DNA of 39,692 nt. It comes from a bacterium. Its GTDB lineage: Bacteria > Pseudomonadota > Alphaproteobacteria > Caulobacterales > Caulobacteraceae. The DNA lies in NCBI GenBank assembly GCA_030824495.1, contig JAVBXP010000036.1, positions 1 to 39,692 on the forward strand. Direction: 5' to 3'. A program made the position numbers and the translations under genes. The notes below the pieces were generated by a model. The model did not search any database. It was not told the DNA's origin and was given only the letters and a program-made list of their open reading frames with translations. Positions 33,531-39,692 of this stretch are shown piece by piece. How positions within the stretch are numbered: the stretch's first letter is position 1; each line of letters starts with the position of its first letter.

Positions 33531-34409
33531 TCAGCCAGGTGACAAAGCCTGCAACAAGGCGGCCGCCGATGGGGGCAGCCTCCTGAAATCACGGGCGCAG
33601 AGATAAAGCCGTCGATGAGACCAGGCGTCCTCGAGCGGAATGATGGCAAGGTCTTCGCGGCTGAGATCACCGGCGGACGCGCCTGAGACGATTGCGATCC
33701 CGACGCCTGCCGCCGCCATCATCGCCATGTCCGCCATCCGTTTCAGCCGGACGCGATAGTTGAGCTGCAGGCCAAGCCGCGACGCCCGTTCGGCAAGGTG
33801 GAATTCCAAGGCGACATCACCAACCCCAATGAGGGGCTCGCTGATAAGGTCGGCGAAGCAAACGCTGGCGGCTCGGGCCAAGTGATGCCTTGAGCCGAGC
33901 ACCGCCACTAATCGGTCCCCAATCAACGGGCGGGTTTCAAGCAAGGCGAGATCGGCGACGTCGGCCGCCACGCCCAGGTCGGCGCGCCCTTCTGCGATCG
34001 CCAGAGCGATCTCGACGCTGGGGCGTTCATCGAGATCGACCGAGAGGTCGGGATGCTCCACCAAGAACTTGCGAAGGCGCGGCGGCAGATACCCAATCAG
34101 CGCGGCGGTGTTGCAGAGCAAACGGACCCGGCCCTTGAGGCCACCGCCGAAACCGACGAGTTCGCCACGCATCTGTTCGACCTGGAACAGAATAATCCGC
34201 GCGTGACGCATCAGCGCCTCGCCCGCGGCTGTGGGCCGGACGCCCCGCGAGGTCCGTTCCAAGAGGCGGGCGCCGAGCGCTTCCTCCATGGCTGCGATCC
34301 GCTCGCTCGCAGAGGCCAAAGCCAGGCGCATGGAGCGCGCGCCACGGGTAAGACTGCCCTGCTCCACCACGCCTAGGAAAAGCTGCAAGTCTGCGACGTC
34401 GAAACGCAT
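33531..34409 (-). CDS. LysR family transcriptional regulator (TSUP-linked)
   Basis: 292 aa. N-terminal HTH: LFLGVVEQGSLTRGARSMRLALASASERIAAMEEALGARLLERTSRGVRPTAAGEALMRHAR is the complete DNA-binding region. The effector domain begins about residue 90 (GRVRLLCNTAALIGYLPPRLRKFLVEHPDLSVDLDERPSVE). ATG 34409 is preferred over GTG 34415. It is divergent from the TauE/SafE-type permease gene at 34584, the standard arrangement for control of a transporter by its neighbour. Effector unknown; a sulfur-containing or organic-acid signal would fit the transporter, but that is inference. Confidence 0.9.
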   Translation of the reverse strand: MRFDVADLQLFLGVVEQGSLTRGARSMRLALASASERIAAMEEALGARLLERTSRGVRPTAAGEALMRHARIILFQVEQMRGELVGFGGGLKGRVRLLCNTAALIGYLPPRLRKFLVEHPDLSVDLDERPSVEIALAIAEGRADLGVAADVADLALLETRPLIGDRLVAVLGSRHHLARAASVCFADLISEPLIGVGDVALEFHLAERASRLGLQLNYRVRLKRMADMAMMAAAGVGIAIVSGASAGDLSREDLAIIPLEDAWSHRRLYLCARDFRRLPPSAAALLQALSPG

Positions 34410-34416
34410 GGTCACC

Positions 34417-34444
34417 CTTCGGAAATGCCGAAGTTAGGCTTCGG
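34417..34444. promoter_or_regulatory. Three regularly spaced LysR half-sites
   Basis: CTTCGG (34417-34422), CCGAAG (34428-34433) and CTTCGG (34439-34444), each separated by five bases, so an 11-base period puts them on the same DNA face. The first two and the last two each form a perfect palindrome. They sit 8-35 bases upstream of the LysR start, toward the divergent permease gene; the layout suits a LysR tetramer. Confidence 0.68.
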
Positions 34445-34583
34445 AGGTTCCCCAATTGTGGAGTGTTCATGCCTGGCCTACCTCCGGGCCGACCGAAAGA
34501 AAAGCATCGCTAGGTGGCTGGCCGCCCAAGGGTTGGAAGTCAGCACAGCCTGAAGCTTAAGGTCGTCGTAGAAGGCCATCGGC

Positions 34584-35339
34584 ATGTTGACTTTTTCGCC
34601 CGAAATCCTGGCTCTGATCTTTCTCACCTTCGTGCTCGCTGGAGTTGTGAAGGGTGTCGCTGGGATGGGGCTCCCCACCGTGGCTATGGGCGTGCTGGGC
34701 GCCTTCATGCCGCCTGTAAGCGCCACGTCGCTCCTGCTGATTCCTTCCTTCGTGACCAATGTCTGGCAGCTGGTCGGGGGATCCGATTTTCGAGCGCTCA
34801 TCGCCCGCCTCTGGACGATGACGGCGGGGATATTCATCGGCACGATCGTGGGCGTACGGCTGCTTACCGGCGCCGACACCCGATGGACCACCTTCGGTCT
34901 GGGCGTCGCGCTTGCGATCTACTCCCTGTACGGCCTCCTGGGGCGGACGATCAGTGTGCCGAAGCGGGGTGAAGCTTGGCTTTCCCCCATGGTCGGCCTT
35001 CTGACCGGCCTGATCAGTGGTGCGACCGGCGTCTTCACCATCCCGGCCGTGCCTTACCTCCAAGGTCTCGACCTGGAGAAGGACGATCTGATTCAGGCTA
35101 TGGGTCTTTCCTTCACTGTCTCGACCGTCGCCCTGGCGATCGGCCTAGTCGGCCACGGCGCCTTCCACCTTGGCGATTTGGCTCTGTCTGCGCTGGCGAT
35201 CATCCCAGCCCTGATCGGCCTGTGGATCGGCACGATCCTCCGCGGGAAGATCGGCGCCAAGACGTTCCGTATCGGCTTCCTATGCTGTCTCGGCGTGCTT
35301 GGTATCGAACTCGCCGCTCGCGCGCTGCTCGCGGCCTGA
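34584..35339 (+). CDS. TSUP family permease (TauE/SafE sulfite exporter-like)
   Basis: 251-aa inner-membrane protein with about eight hydrophobic segments in two repeats. The first repeat includes LALIFLTFVLAGVVKGVAGMGLPTVAMGVLGAFMPP, with the G-x-x-x-G-P-like motif of the family; the second includes MVGLLTGLISGATGVFTIPAVPYLQGLDLEKDDLIQAMGL. TSUP members export or import sulfite, sulfonates or organic anions; the substrate is not readable from sequence. GAAGG at 34571-34575 precedes ATG 34584. It diverges from a LysR gene and converges on the M3 peptidase gene. Confidence 0.9.
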   Translation: MLTFSPEILALIFLTFVLAGVVKGVAGMGLPTVAMGVLGAFMPPVSATSLLLIPSFVTNVWQLVGGSDFRALIARLWTMTAGIFIGTIVGVRLLTGADTRWTTFGLGVALAIYSLYGLLGRTISVPKRGEAWLSPMVGLLTGLISGATGVFTIPAVPYLQGLDLEKDDLIQAMGLSFTVSTVALAIGLVGHGAFHLGDLALSALAIIPALIGLWIGTILRGKIGAKTFRIGFLCCLGVLGIELAARALLAA

Positions 35340-35356
35340 GCCGCCAAAACGGCGGC
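35340..35356 (+). terminator. Short hairpin after the TSUP gene
   Basis: GCCGCC (35340-35345) pairs with GGCGGC (35351-35356) across AAAAC, directly after the TSUP stop. No T-run follows, so termination is only likely, not certain. Confidence 0.4.
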
Positions 35357-35413
35357 CACAGCGAGCTGTGAGCCGCCAGATCGGCGAACGAGCGGGGTGT
35401 CCAGTAAATCCGC

Positions 35414-35430
35414 CGCCCTAGCTAAGGGCG
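35414..35430 (-). terminator. Short hairpin after the M3 peptidase gene
   Basis: CGCCCT (35414-35419) and AGGGCG (35425-35430) form a six-base stem with a five-base loop, six bases past the minus-strand stop of the M3 peptidase. No strong T-tail is seen in the minus sense. Confidence 0.35.
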
Positions 35431-35436
35431 CGCCGA

Positions 35437-37557
35437 TCAGGTGGTCGGGAAGCCCTTGTCGCGGAGATAGGCCGTCACATCGACGTCGCGGCCCATCATG
35501 TTGCGATAGGCGATCGCCGGGTCGATCGAGTTGCCGACGCTCATGACGTTGTCGTGCAGCTTCTTGGCCATCGCCTTGTCGTACATCCCGCCGGGCGAGG
35601 CCTTGAAGGCGTCCACCACGTCGAGCGCCAGGGTTTCTGACCACAGGTAGCTGTAATAGCCCGCCGAGTAGCCGTCGGACGCGAAGACGTGGCCGAACTG
35701 CGGGGTCCGGTGACGCATCACCACCTGAGGCGGCATGCCGAGCTTGGTCAGTTCGTCGCGCTCGAACGCGTCGGGATCGATGTCCGCCCCGCCAGCGAGG
35801 TGCAGCTTCATGTCGATCAGCGCCGAGGACAGGTACTCGGTGACGTCGAAGCCCTGGCGGAAGGTCTTGGCCTTCTCCAGTTTGTCGACGAGCGCCTGCG
35901 GAATCGGCTCGCCGGTCTTGTGGTGCAGGGCGAACTTGGACAGCACCTGCTTGGTCGGCAGCCAGTGCTCGTTGATCTGGCTGGGGAACTCCACATAGTC
36001 GCGGGCAACCGCGGTGCCCGACACCGTGGGATAGTTCACATTGGAGTTCAGGCCGTGGATGGCGTGGCCGAACTCGTGGAACATAGTCTCGGCGTCGTCC
36101 CACGAGATCAGCACGGGCTCGCCGGGCGCGCCCTTCACGAAGTTCGAGTTGTTGGAGACGATCGTGGTGATCGGCCCCGCGAACTTCTGCTGGTTCCGAT
36201 AGGCGTTCATCCAGGCGCCGGAGCGCTTGCCGGTCCGCGCATAGGGGTCGAAGTACCAGAGGCCGATATGCTGGCCCTCGCGACCCTTGACCTCCCAGAT
36301 GCGGATGTCGGGGTGAGCCACCGGCAGGCCCGAGACCTGCTCGAAGCTGAAGCCGTAGACCTCGCCTGCGGCCCAGAACATGCCCTCGCGCAGCTTCTCC
36401 ATCTGCATGTACGGCTTGATCTGGTTCATATCGAGGTCGTAGCGGGCGCTGCGGACCTTCTCGGCGTAGAACCGGTAGTCCCACGGCTCGATCTTGACGC
36501 CGGCCTTCTCCTGATCGGCGATCGCCTGCATCTCGGCGACCTCTTCCTTCACCCGCGCGATGGCCGAGGGCCAGACCCGCATCATCAGCTCCATGGCTGC
36601 GTCGGGGGTCTTGGCCATGGCGTTGTCGAGGCGCCAGTGGGCGTGGGTCGGGAAGCCCAGCAGCTGGGCGCGCTCGTAGCGCAGCTTCAGGATCTTCTGG
36701 ATATTGGCGTTGTTGTCCTTGGCGTCGCCGTTGTCGCCGCGGCTGTAATAGGTGCGCCAGACCTTCTCGCGCAGATCGCGGCGCTTCGAGTAGGTCAGGA
36801 ACGGGTCCATCGAGGACCGGGTATTGAGGAAGGCGTACTCGCCCTTGCGGCCACGTTCCTCGGCCGCGGTCGCGGCGGCGGCGCGAATGTCGTCGGGCAG
36901 GCCGGCCAGCTCGCTCTCGGTGCGCAGATAGAGGACGTAGTCGGTCTCGTCGGCCAGCAGATTCTGGCTGAAGTTGGTGAACAGGCCCGCCAGTTCCTGG
37001 TTGATCTGGGCGACGCGCGCCTTGTCGGCGGGCGACAGCTTGGCGCCGGCGCGCACGAAGCGGTTCCAGTACACCCAGGTCAGGCGTTGCTGCTCGGGCG
37101 TCAGTTTGGCGCGGTCGTTGTAGACGGCCTCGATGCGGGCGAAGAGCTTGGCGTTCTGCAAGGTCTCGTCGCTGTGCGCCGACAGCTTGGGCGACATTTC
37201 CTTCTCGATGGCCCGCATTTCCGGGGTCGAGAGCGTGCCGCTCCAGATGCCGTAGAAGGTGTCGACCCGGTCGAGCATGCCGCCGGAGCGTTCCAGGGCC
37301 GCGATGGTGTTGTCGAAGGTGGGCTTGGCGCGGTTGTTGGCGATCGCGTTGATCTCGGCGGTGTCGGCCTTCATCGCGGCGGTCAGGGCCGGGACGAATT
37401 CGGCGGTCGCCACCTTGTCGAAGGCTGGCACGCCGCCATAGGGGCCGATCCACTCCGCGGTCATGGCGCTGGCGCCGGCCTGGGCGAGCGCGCTGATGGG
37501 CAGGGTCGCGGCGGCGGCGAATGCGCCAGATGCGGCAAGGAACGTGCGCCGTTTCAT
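35437..37557 (-). CDS. Tat-exported M3 family metallopeptidase (Dcp/OpdA-like)
   Basis: 706 aa with a twin-arginine leader (KRRTFLAASGAFAAAATLPISALAQA), so it is exported folded. The zinc motif H494-E-F-G-H498 lies in ETMFHEFGHAIHGL, and the third ligand is E523 in DYVEFPSQ. YFDPYARTGKRSGAW and the C-terminal FGHVFASDGYSAGYYSYLW are typical of peptidyl-dipeptidase Dcp and oligopeptidase A. It probably trims oligopeptides in the periplasm; Dcp- or OpdA-type specificity is not distinguishable here. ATG 37557 follows minus-sense GGAGA. TetR and the unknown 87-residue gene lie upstream on the same strand. Confidence 0.92.
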   Translation of the reverse strand: MKRRTFLAASGAFAAAATLPISALAQAGASAMTAEWIGPYGGVPAFDKVATAEFVPALTAAMKADTAEINAIANNRAKPTFDNTIAALERSGGMLDRVDTFYGIWSGTLSTPEMRAIEKEMSPKLSAHSDETLQNAKLFARIEAVYNDRAKLTPEQQRLTWVYWNRFVRAGAKLSPADKARVAQINQELAGLFTNFSQNLLADETDYVLYLRTESELAGLPDDIRAAAATAAEERGRKGEYAFLNTRSSMDPFLTYSKRRDLREKVWRTYYSRGDNGDAKDNNANIQKILKLRYERAQLLGFPTHAHWRLDNAMAKTPDAAMELMMRVWPSAIARVKEEVAEMQAIADQEKAGVKIEPWDYRFYAEKVRSARYDLDMNQIKPYMQMEKLREGMFWAAGEVYGFSFEQVSGLPVAHPDIRIWEVKGREGQHIGLWYFDPYARTGKRSGAWMNAYRNQQKFAGPITTIVSNNSNFVKGAPGEPVLISWDDAETMFHEFGHAIHGLNSNVNYPTVSGTAVARDYVEFPSQINEHWLPTKQVLSKFALHHKTGEPIPQALVDKLEKAKTFRQGFDVTEYLSSALIDMKLHLAGGADIDPDAFERDELTKLGMPPQVVMRHRTPQFGHVFASDGYSAGYYSYLWSETLALDVVDAFKASPGGMYDKAMAKKLHDNVMSVGNSIDPAIAYRNMMGRDVDVTAYLRDKGFPTT

Positions 37558-37614
37558 AGGGTCTCCGGAGAAGCTTAAGCGAAGTTGGCCGGACCTTAGG
37601 GTCAACCATGCCGC

Positions 37615-37644
37615 ACGTCACATGACGGGCTTGTAATGTGACGT
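37615..37644. promoter_or_regulatory. Long perfect inverted repeat upstream of the M3 peptidase
   Basis: ACGTCACAT (37615-37623) and ATGTGACGT (37636-37644) are exact inverses around 12 bases. The element spans the end of the TetR gene and lies 58-87 bases upstream of the M3 peptidase start. It might be an operator for that gene or a TetR-gene terminator; a T-run is absent, which favours a protein-binding site. Confidence 0.5.
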
Positions 37645-38309
37645 TAGATCGCGCTCAGCGGGACCTGGTCCTGGATCTGCGAGGCCCGCAGCGCCGATTC
37701 CCGGCTGATGCGCTCGGCGTCCTCCGGCGTCAGCCCGAAGGTGACGAGCAGGAGCGCCACGACGCGTTCCCGGTGCTCAGGCGTGGCCAGACCCAGCAGG
37801 ATGTCGCGCTGAACCATGCGGCTGGCCCCGAACGTCAGGCTGCGGATCGCCAAGGGGTCGGCTGCGCGGAATTCACCGGCGGCGACGCCCTCGCGATACA
37901 TGCGATCAAAGCTCTCTTCCATCGCCGGGGTGCGCCCCAGCCGCGTGGCGTCCAGCCGCATCACGACCCAACCCCAGGCCGGGTCGTGGCTGACCAGGGC
38001 GAAGTGGCTGTGAAGCCGGGTGGCGAGCCGAGATGACGCCGGGATGCTGGGTGGCAGATGGGCGTCGAGGACCGCCATCAGGGCGTCGGTCAGCTTGCGG
38101 CGGACCGCGCGCAGCAGGTCCTCCATGGTCGGGAAGTAGTTGTAGAAGGTCCCGCGCGAGACATCGGCGGCGGCCACGAAATCCTCGACCGACGAGGCGT
38201 CGGGACCCTTGTCGCCAATGACGAGGATGGCGGCGTCCAGCAGGCGCTCTCGCGTCTGCGCCTTGCGGTTCTCGGCGGCCGCTGCCCGGGCCTCGAGATT
38301 GACCCGCAT
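37644..38309 (-). CDS. TetR family transcriptional regulator
   Basis: 221 aa. The N-terminal HTH spans about residues 15-65: RKAQTRERLLDAAILVIGDKGPDASSVEDFVAAADVSRGTFYNYFPTMEDLL matches TetR almost fully. The all-helical C-terminal ligand domain has no recognisable specificity. It is 17 bases downstream of the 87-residue gene on the same strand, so both are probably one operon behind the tandem palindromes at 38691-38722, which likely act as its own operators. The regulated physiology is unknown; the M3 peptidase downstream and murI across the promoter region are candidates. Confidence 0.9.
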   Translation of the reverse strand: MRVNLEARAAAAENRKAQTRERLLDAAILVIGDKGPDASSVEDFVAAADVSRGTFYNYFPTMEDLLRAVRRKLTDALMAVLDAHLPPSIPASSRLATRLHSHFALVSHDPAWGWVVMRLDATRLGRTPAMEESFDRMYREGVAAGEFRAADPLAIRSLTFGASRMVQRDILLGLATPEHRERVVALLLVTFGLTPEDAERISRESALRASQIQDQVPLSAI

Positions 38310-38326
38310 GGGGCGACGGGGGGCGG

Positions 38327-38590
38327 TCAGGCTGCCTCGGGGAGGTATTGCTTCACGGCGTTGGCGGCGGCCAACGACAGCGGATCACTCTGTTGTTCCA
38401 GGATCTGGATCTCGTGCTCCAGCGCCGCGGTGATTTCGCGATGCGCCAGGGGCGACAGTTCCAGCAGCGCCTTGGTCGAGGCGCGCGAGAGCGCCAGGGC
38501 GGTGGCCAGATCAACCTCGATCCCGATCACCCAGGTCGAGGCCGGATCTTCGGGTGTCAGGTTGTCTAGCGCGCGGGCGGGGAGGGCCAT
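38327..38590 (-). CDS. Unknown 87-residue protein upstream of TetR
   Basis: Mostly helical small protein: TPEDPASTWVIGIEVDLATALALSRASTKALLELSPLAHREITAALEHEIQILEQQSDPLSLAAANAVKQYLPEAA, which is one continuous segment here written in pieces for clarity. No signal peptide, no cysteine, no recognised domain. The pattern of leucines and acidic residues suggests an amphipathic helical bundle. It shares a promoter region with the TetR gene (17-base gap) and is first in that operon. I recognise no family. Confidence 0.62.
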   Translation of the reverse strand: MALPARALDNLTPEDPASTWVIGIEVDLATALALSRASTKALLELSPLAHREITAALEHEIQILEQQSDPLSLAAANAVKQYLPEAA

Positions 38591-38690
38591 GGGTCTGGGT
38601 CTCGGTTCAGGTTGGGCGACGCAGAACGGCGCGGAGGGCCTGAGTCAAAGGCCGCCCGCGGGCGATACGCACCACACTGTTAAGCTCGGA

Positions 38691-38723
38691 CTGACAAGTA
38701 TGTCAGAATGACGCGTTCGTCAA
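38691..38723. promoter_or_regulatory. Tandem palindromic operators of the 87-residue/TetR operon
   Basis: Perfect palindromes CTGACA-AGTA-TGTCAG (38691-38706) and TGACG-CGTT-CGTCA (38709-38722) have centres 17 bases apart. Read on the minus strand, TTGACG (38723-38718) followed 17 bases later by TACTTG (38700-38695) is a plausible promoter, so the palindromes cover the -35 and -10. This is the classic layout for TetR autorepression. Confidence 0.68.
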
Positions 38724-38804
38724 TCCGAAATTCCGCAGTTCGGTGAACCGGGGCTGGCCCCCGCCGCATGGACGCCGATCCGCCTGAGGGGTACATCGGA
38801 GAGC

Positions 38805-39656
38805 ATGGCTATTGGCGTTTTCGATTCCGGCGTGGGCGGCCTGTCCGTCCACCGTGCGCTCGTGCAGGCGATGCCGAACGCGGACTTTGTCTATTTGGCC
38901 GACCAAGCCAGTGCGCCCTACGGCGGGCGTGACGGCGAAGAGATCGTCGACCTGACCCGGCGTGGTTGCGAGACCCTGTTCGCCCAGGGCTGCGACTTGG
39001 TGGTCCTGGCTTGCAATACCGCCTCGGGCATCGCCCTGCGACGGCTGCAGCAGACTTGGCTGCCGGGCTATCGCAAGCAGATCGGCCGGCCGGTGAACAT
39101 TCTGGGCATTATTGTTCCAACCATTGAGGCCGCCACCGGCGTGCCTTGGGAGCATGAGGCCGAGCGCCGCGGCGAAAAGGTCGAGAAGCTCGACATCCTG
39201 GCGGTGTTCTGCACCCCGGCGACAGCCCGTTCGCGGGTCTATGAGATCGAGATCGACAAGCGGCGGCAGGACGTGGCGGTGTTCGCCGAGCCTTGCCCGA
39301 CCCTGGCGCCGATGATCGAGGCTGGGGCTGGAGCGGTCGAGCTGGCGACCGCCATCGAGGCCCATGTCGCGGCGATCACCAGCCGTATCGGCCGCGCGCC
39401 CGACCGGGCGATCCTCGGCTGCACGCACTATGAGATCGTCGCCGACATCTTCCGAGCGGCGCTCAAGCCGGGCACGCCGTTGATCCATCAGCCGGGCGCC
39501 ACCGCAGACGCCCTGGCCGACTATCTCGCCAAGCATCCGGAATACCGAGCGGGCGAAAGCGGTTCGCGCAGGTTCCTCACGACCGGCAAGCCCGGCGCCC
39601 AGCACACCTTGGTGGAGACTTTCTGGGGCGGGCCGCTGCGCTTCGAAGCAGTTTAG
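38805..39656 (+). CDS. murI: Glutamate racemase
   Basis: 283-aa cofactor-independent enzyme converting L- to D-glutamate for peptidoglycan. Catalytic cysteines are C70 in VLACNTASG and C206 in LGCTHYE; the N-terminal GVFDSGVGGLSV and YGGRDGEEIV are diagnostic. Residues 100-130 (GIIVPTIEAATGVPWEHEAERRGEKVEKL) contain a small insertion relative to compact MurI proteins. CGGAGAGC supplies the ribosome-binding site. It is divergent from the 87-residue/TetR operon. Confidence 0.95.
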   Translation: MAIGVFDSGVGGLSVHRALVQAMPNADFVYLADQASAPYGGRDGEEIVDLTRRGCETLFAQGCDLVVLACNTASGIALRRLQQTWLPGYRKQIGRPVNILGIIVPTIEAATGVPWEHEAERRGEKVEKLDILAVFCTPATARSRVYEIEIDKRRQDVAVFAEPCPTLAPMIEAGAGAVELATAIEAHVAAITSRIGRAPDRAILGCTHYEIVADIFRAALKPGTPLIHQPGATADALADYLAKHPEYRAGESGSRRFLTTGKPGAQHTLVETFWGGPLRFEAV

Positions 39657-39666
39657 TCCCTCTTTT

Positions 39667-39690
39667 CCTCCCCCATTTTGATGGGGGAGG
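39667..39690. repeat. Palindromic element after murI (CCTCCCCCAT stem)
   Basis: Ten-base perfect stem CCTCCCCCAT (39667-39676) and ATGGGGGAGG (39681-39690) with TTTG loop, 10 bases past the murI stop. The window ends before any T-run can be seen, so it is either the murI terminator or another copy of the C-rich intergenic palindrome seen at 7-29. Confidence 0.6.
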
Positions 39691-39692
39691 GG

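Noticed and set aside
35689..37578. Very long open frame antisense to the M3 peptidase gene
   Set aside because: It is the GC-skew shadow of a real gene: low-complexity Gly/Val/Leu/Asp composition, no domain, while the opposite strand has an intact zinc peptidase with a Tat leader.
1..39692. CRISPR array, tRNA or rRNA genes, insertion sequences, toxin-antitoxin or phage genes
   Set aside because: No spaced direct repeats, no tRNA T-loop patterns, and no transposase, integrase or structural phage proteins were recognised when reading both strands.

Overview
The window is 39.7 kb of GC-rich, tightly packed chromosomal DNA. It fits an alphaproteobacterium of the Caulobacterales (Caulobacter/Phenylobacterium type). 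That placement is inferred from gene content and style: the minus-strand ffh-rpsP-rimM block followed by trmD-rplS, an S16 with a long Ala/Glu-rich tail, DUF6481- and DUF6134-type proteins, a SHOCT-domain protein, OpgG/OpgH, and many genes overlapping by 1-4 bases. I recognised no tRNA, rRNA, CRISPR array, prophage, transposase or integrase.

Layout. 1-4.7 kb: pyridoxal kinase and a serine beta-lactamase-family hydrolase (+), RarD permease and asd (-), a hotdog thioesterase (+). 4.7-9.9 kb: a secreted M16 zinc protease coupled to a secreted TPR protein, then a convergent 2-hydroxyacid dehydrogenase. 10-12.8 kb: a MarR regulator with operator-like palindromes, a MarR-GNAT fusion, and a sulfatase. 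12.8-23.5 kb: leucine biosynthesis. leuB stands alone on the minus strand, osmoregulated glucan genes opgG-opgH lie on the plus strand, and a six-gene minus-strand run follows: leuC - membrane protein - VOC protein - secreted protein - leuD - ABM monooxygenase, with every junction overlapping. 23.6-26 kb: LysR regulator, P-loop kinase-like protein, GFA-fold protein, SHOCT protein.

26-31.4 kb: the translation and protein-targeting cluster ffh-rpsP-rimM and trmD-rplS (-). It is split by tesB and a small ORF on the other strand, and palindromic repeats lie on both sides of rimM. 31.7-33.4 kb: an ArsR-SRPBCC pair with a textbook operator, and a glycine-zipper/SH3 secreted protein. 33.5-35.3 kb: LysR regulator divergent from a TauE/SafE-type exporter, with three regularly spaced half-sites between them. 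35.4-38.6 kb: a Tat-exported M3 metallopeptidase, then an 87-residue unknown protein and a TetR regulator behind two tandem operator-like palindromes. 38.8-39.7 kb: murI glutamate racemase.

Most of the window is housekeeping metabolism (B6 salvage, lysine/threonine precursor, leucine, peptidoglycan D-Glu, ribosome and SRP). It is interspersed with small one-step regulatory modules (MarR, ArsR, TetR, LysR) whose candidate operators are visible as palindromes. I did not find a convincing novel multi-gene defence or mobile system. The best leads are the extra genes embedded in the leuC-leuD run, the regulator/operator modules, the unknown protein next to TetR, and the intergenic palindromic repeat family.
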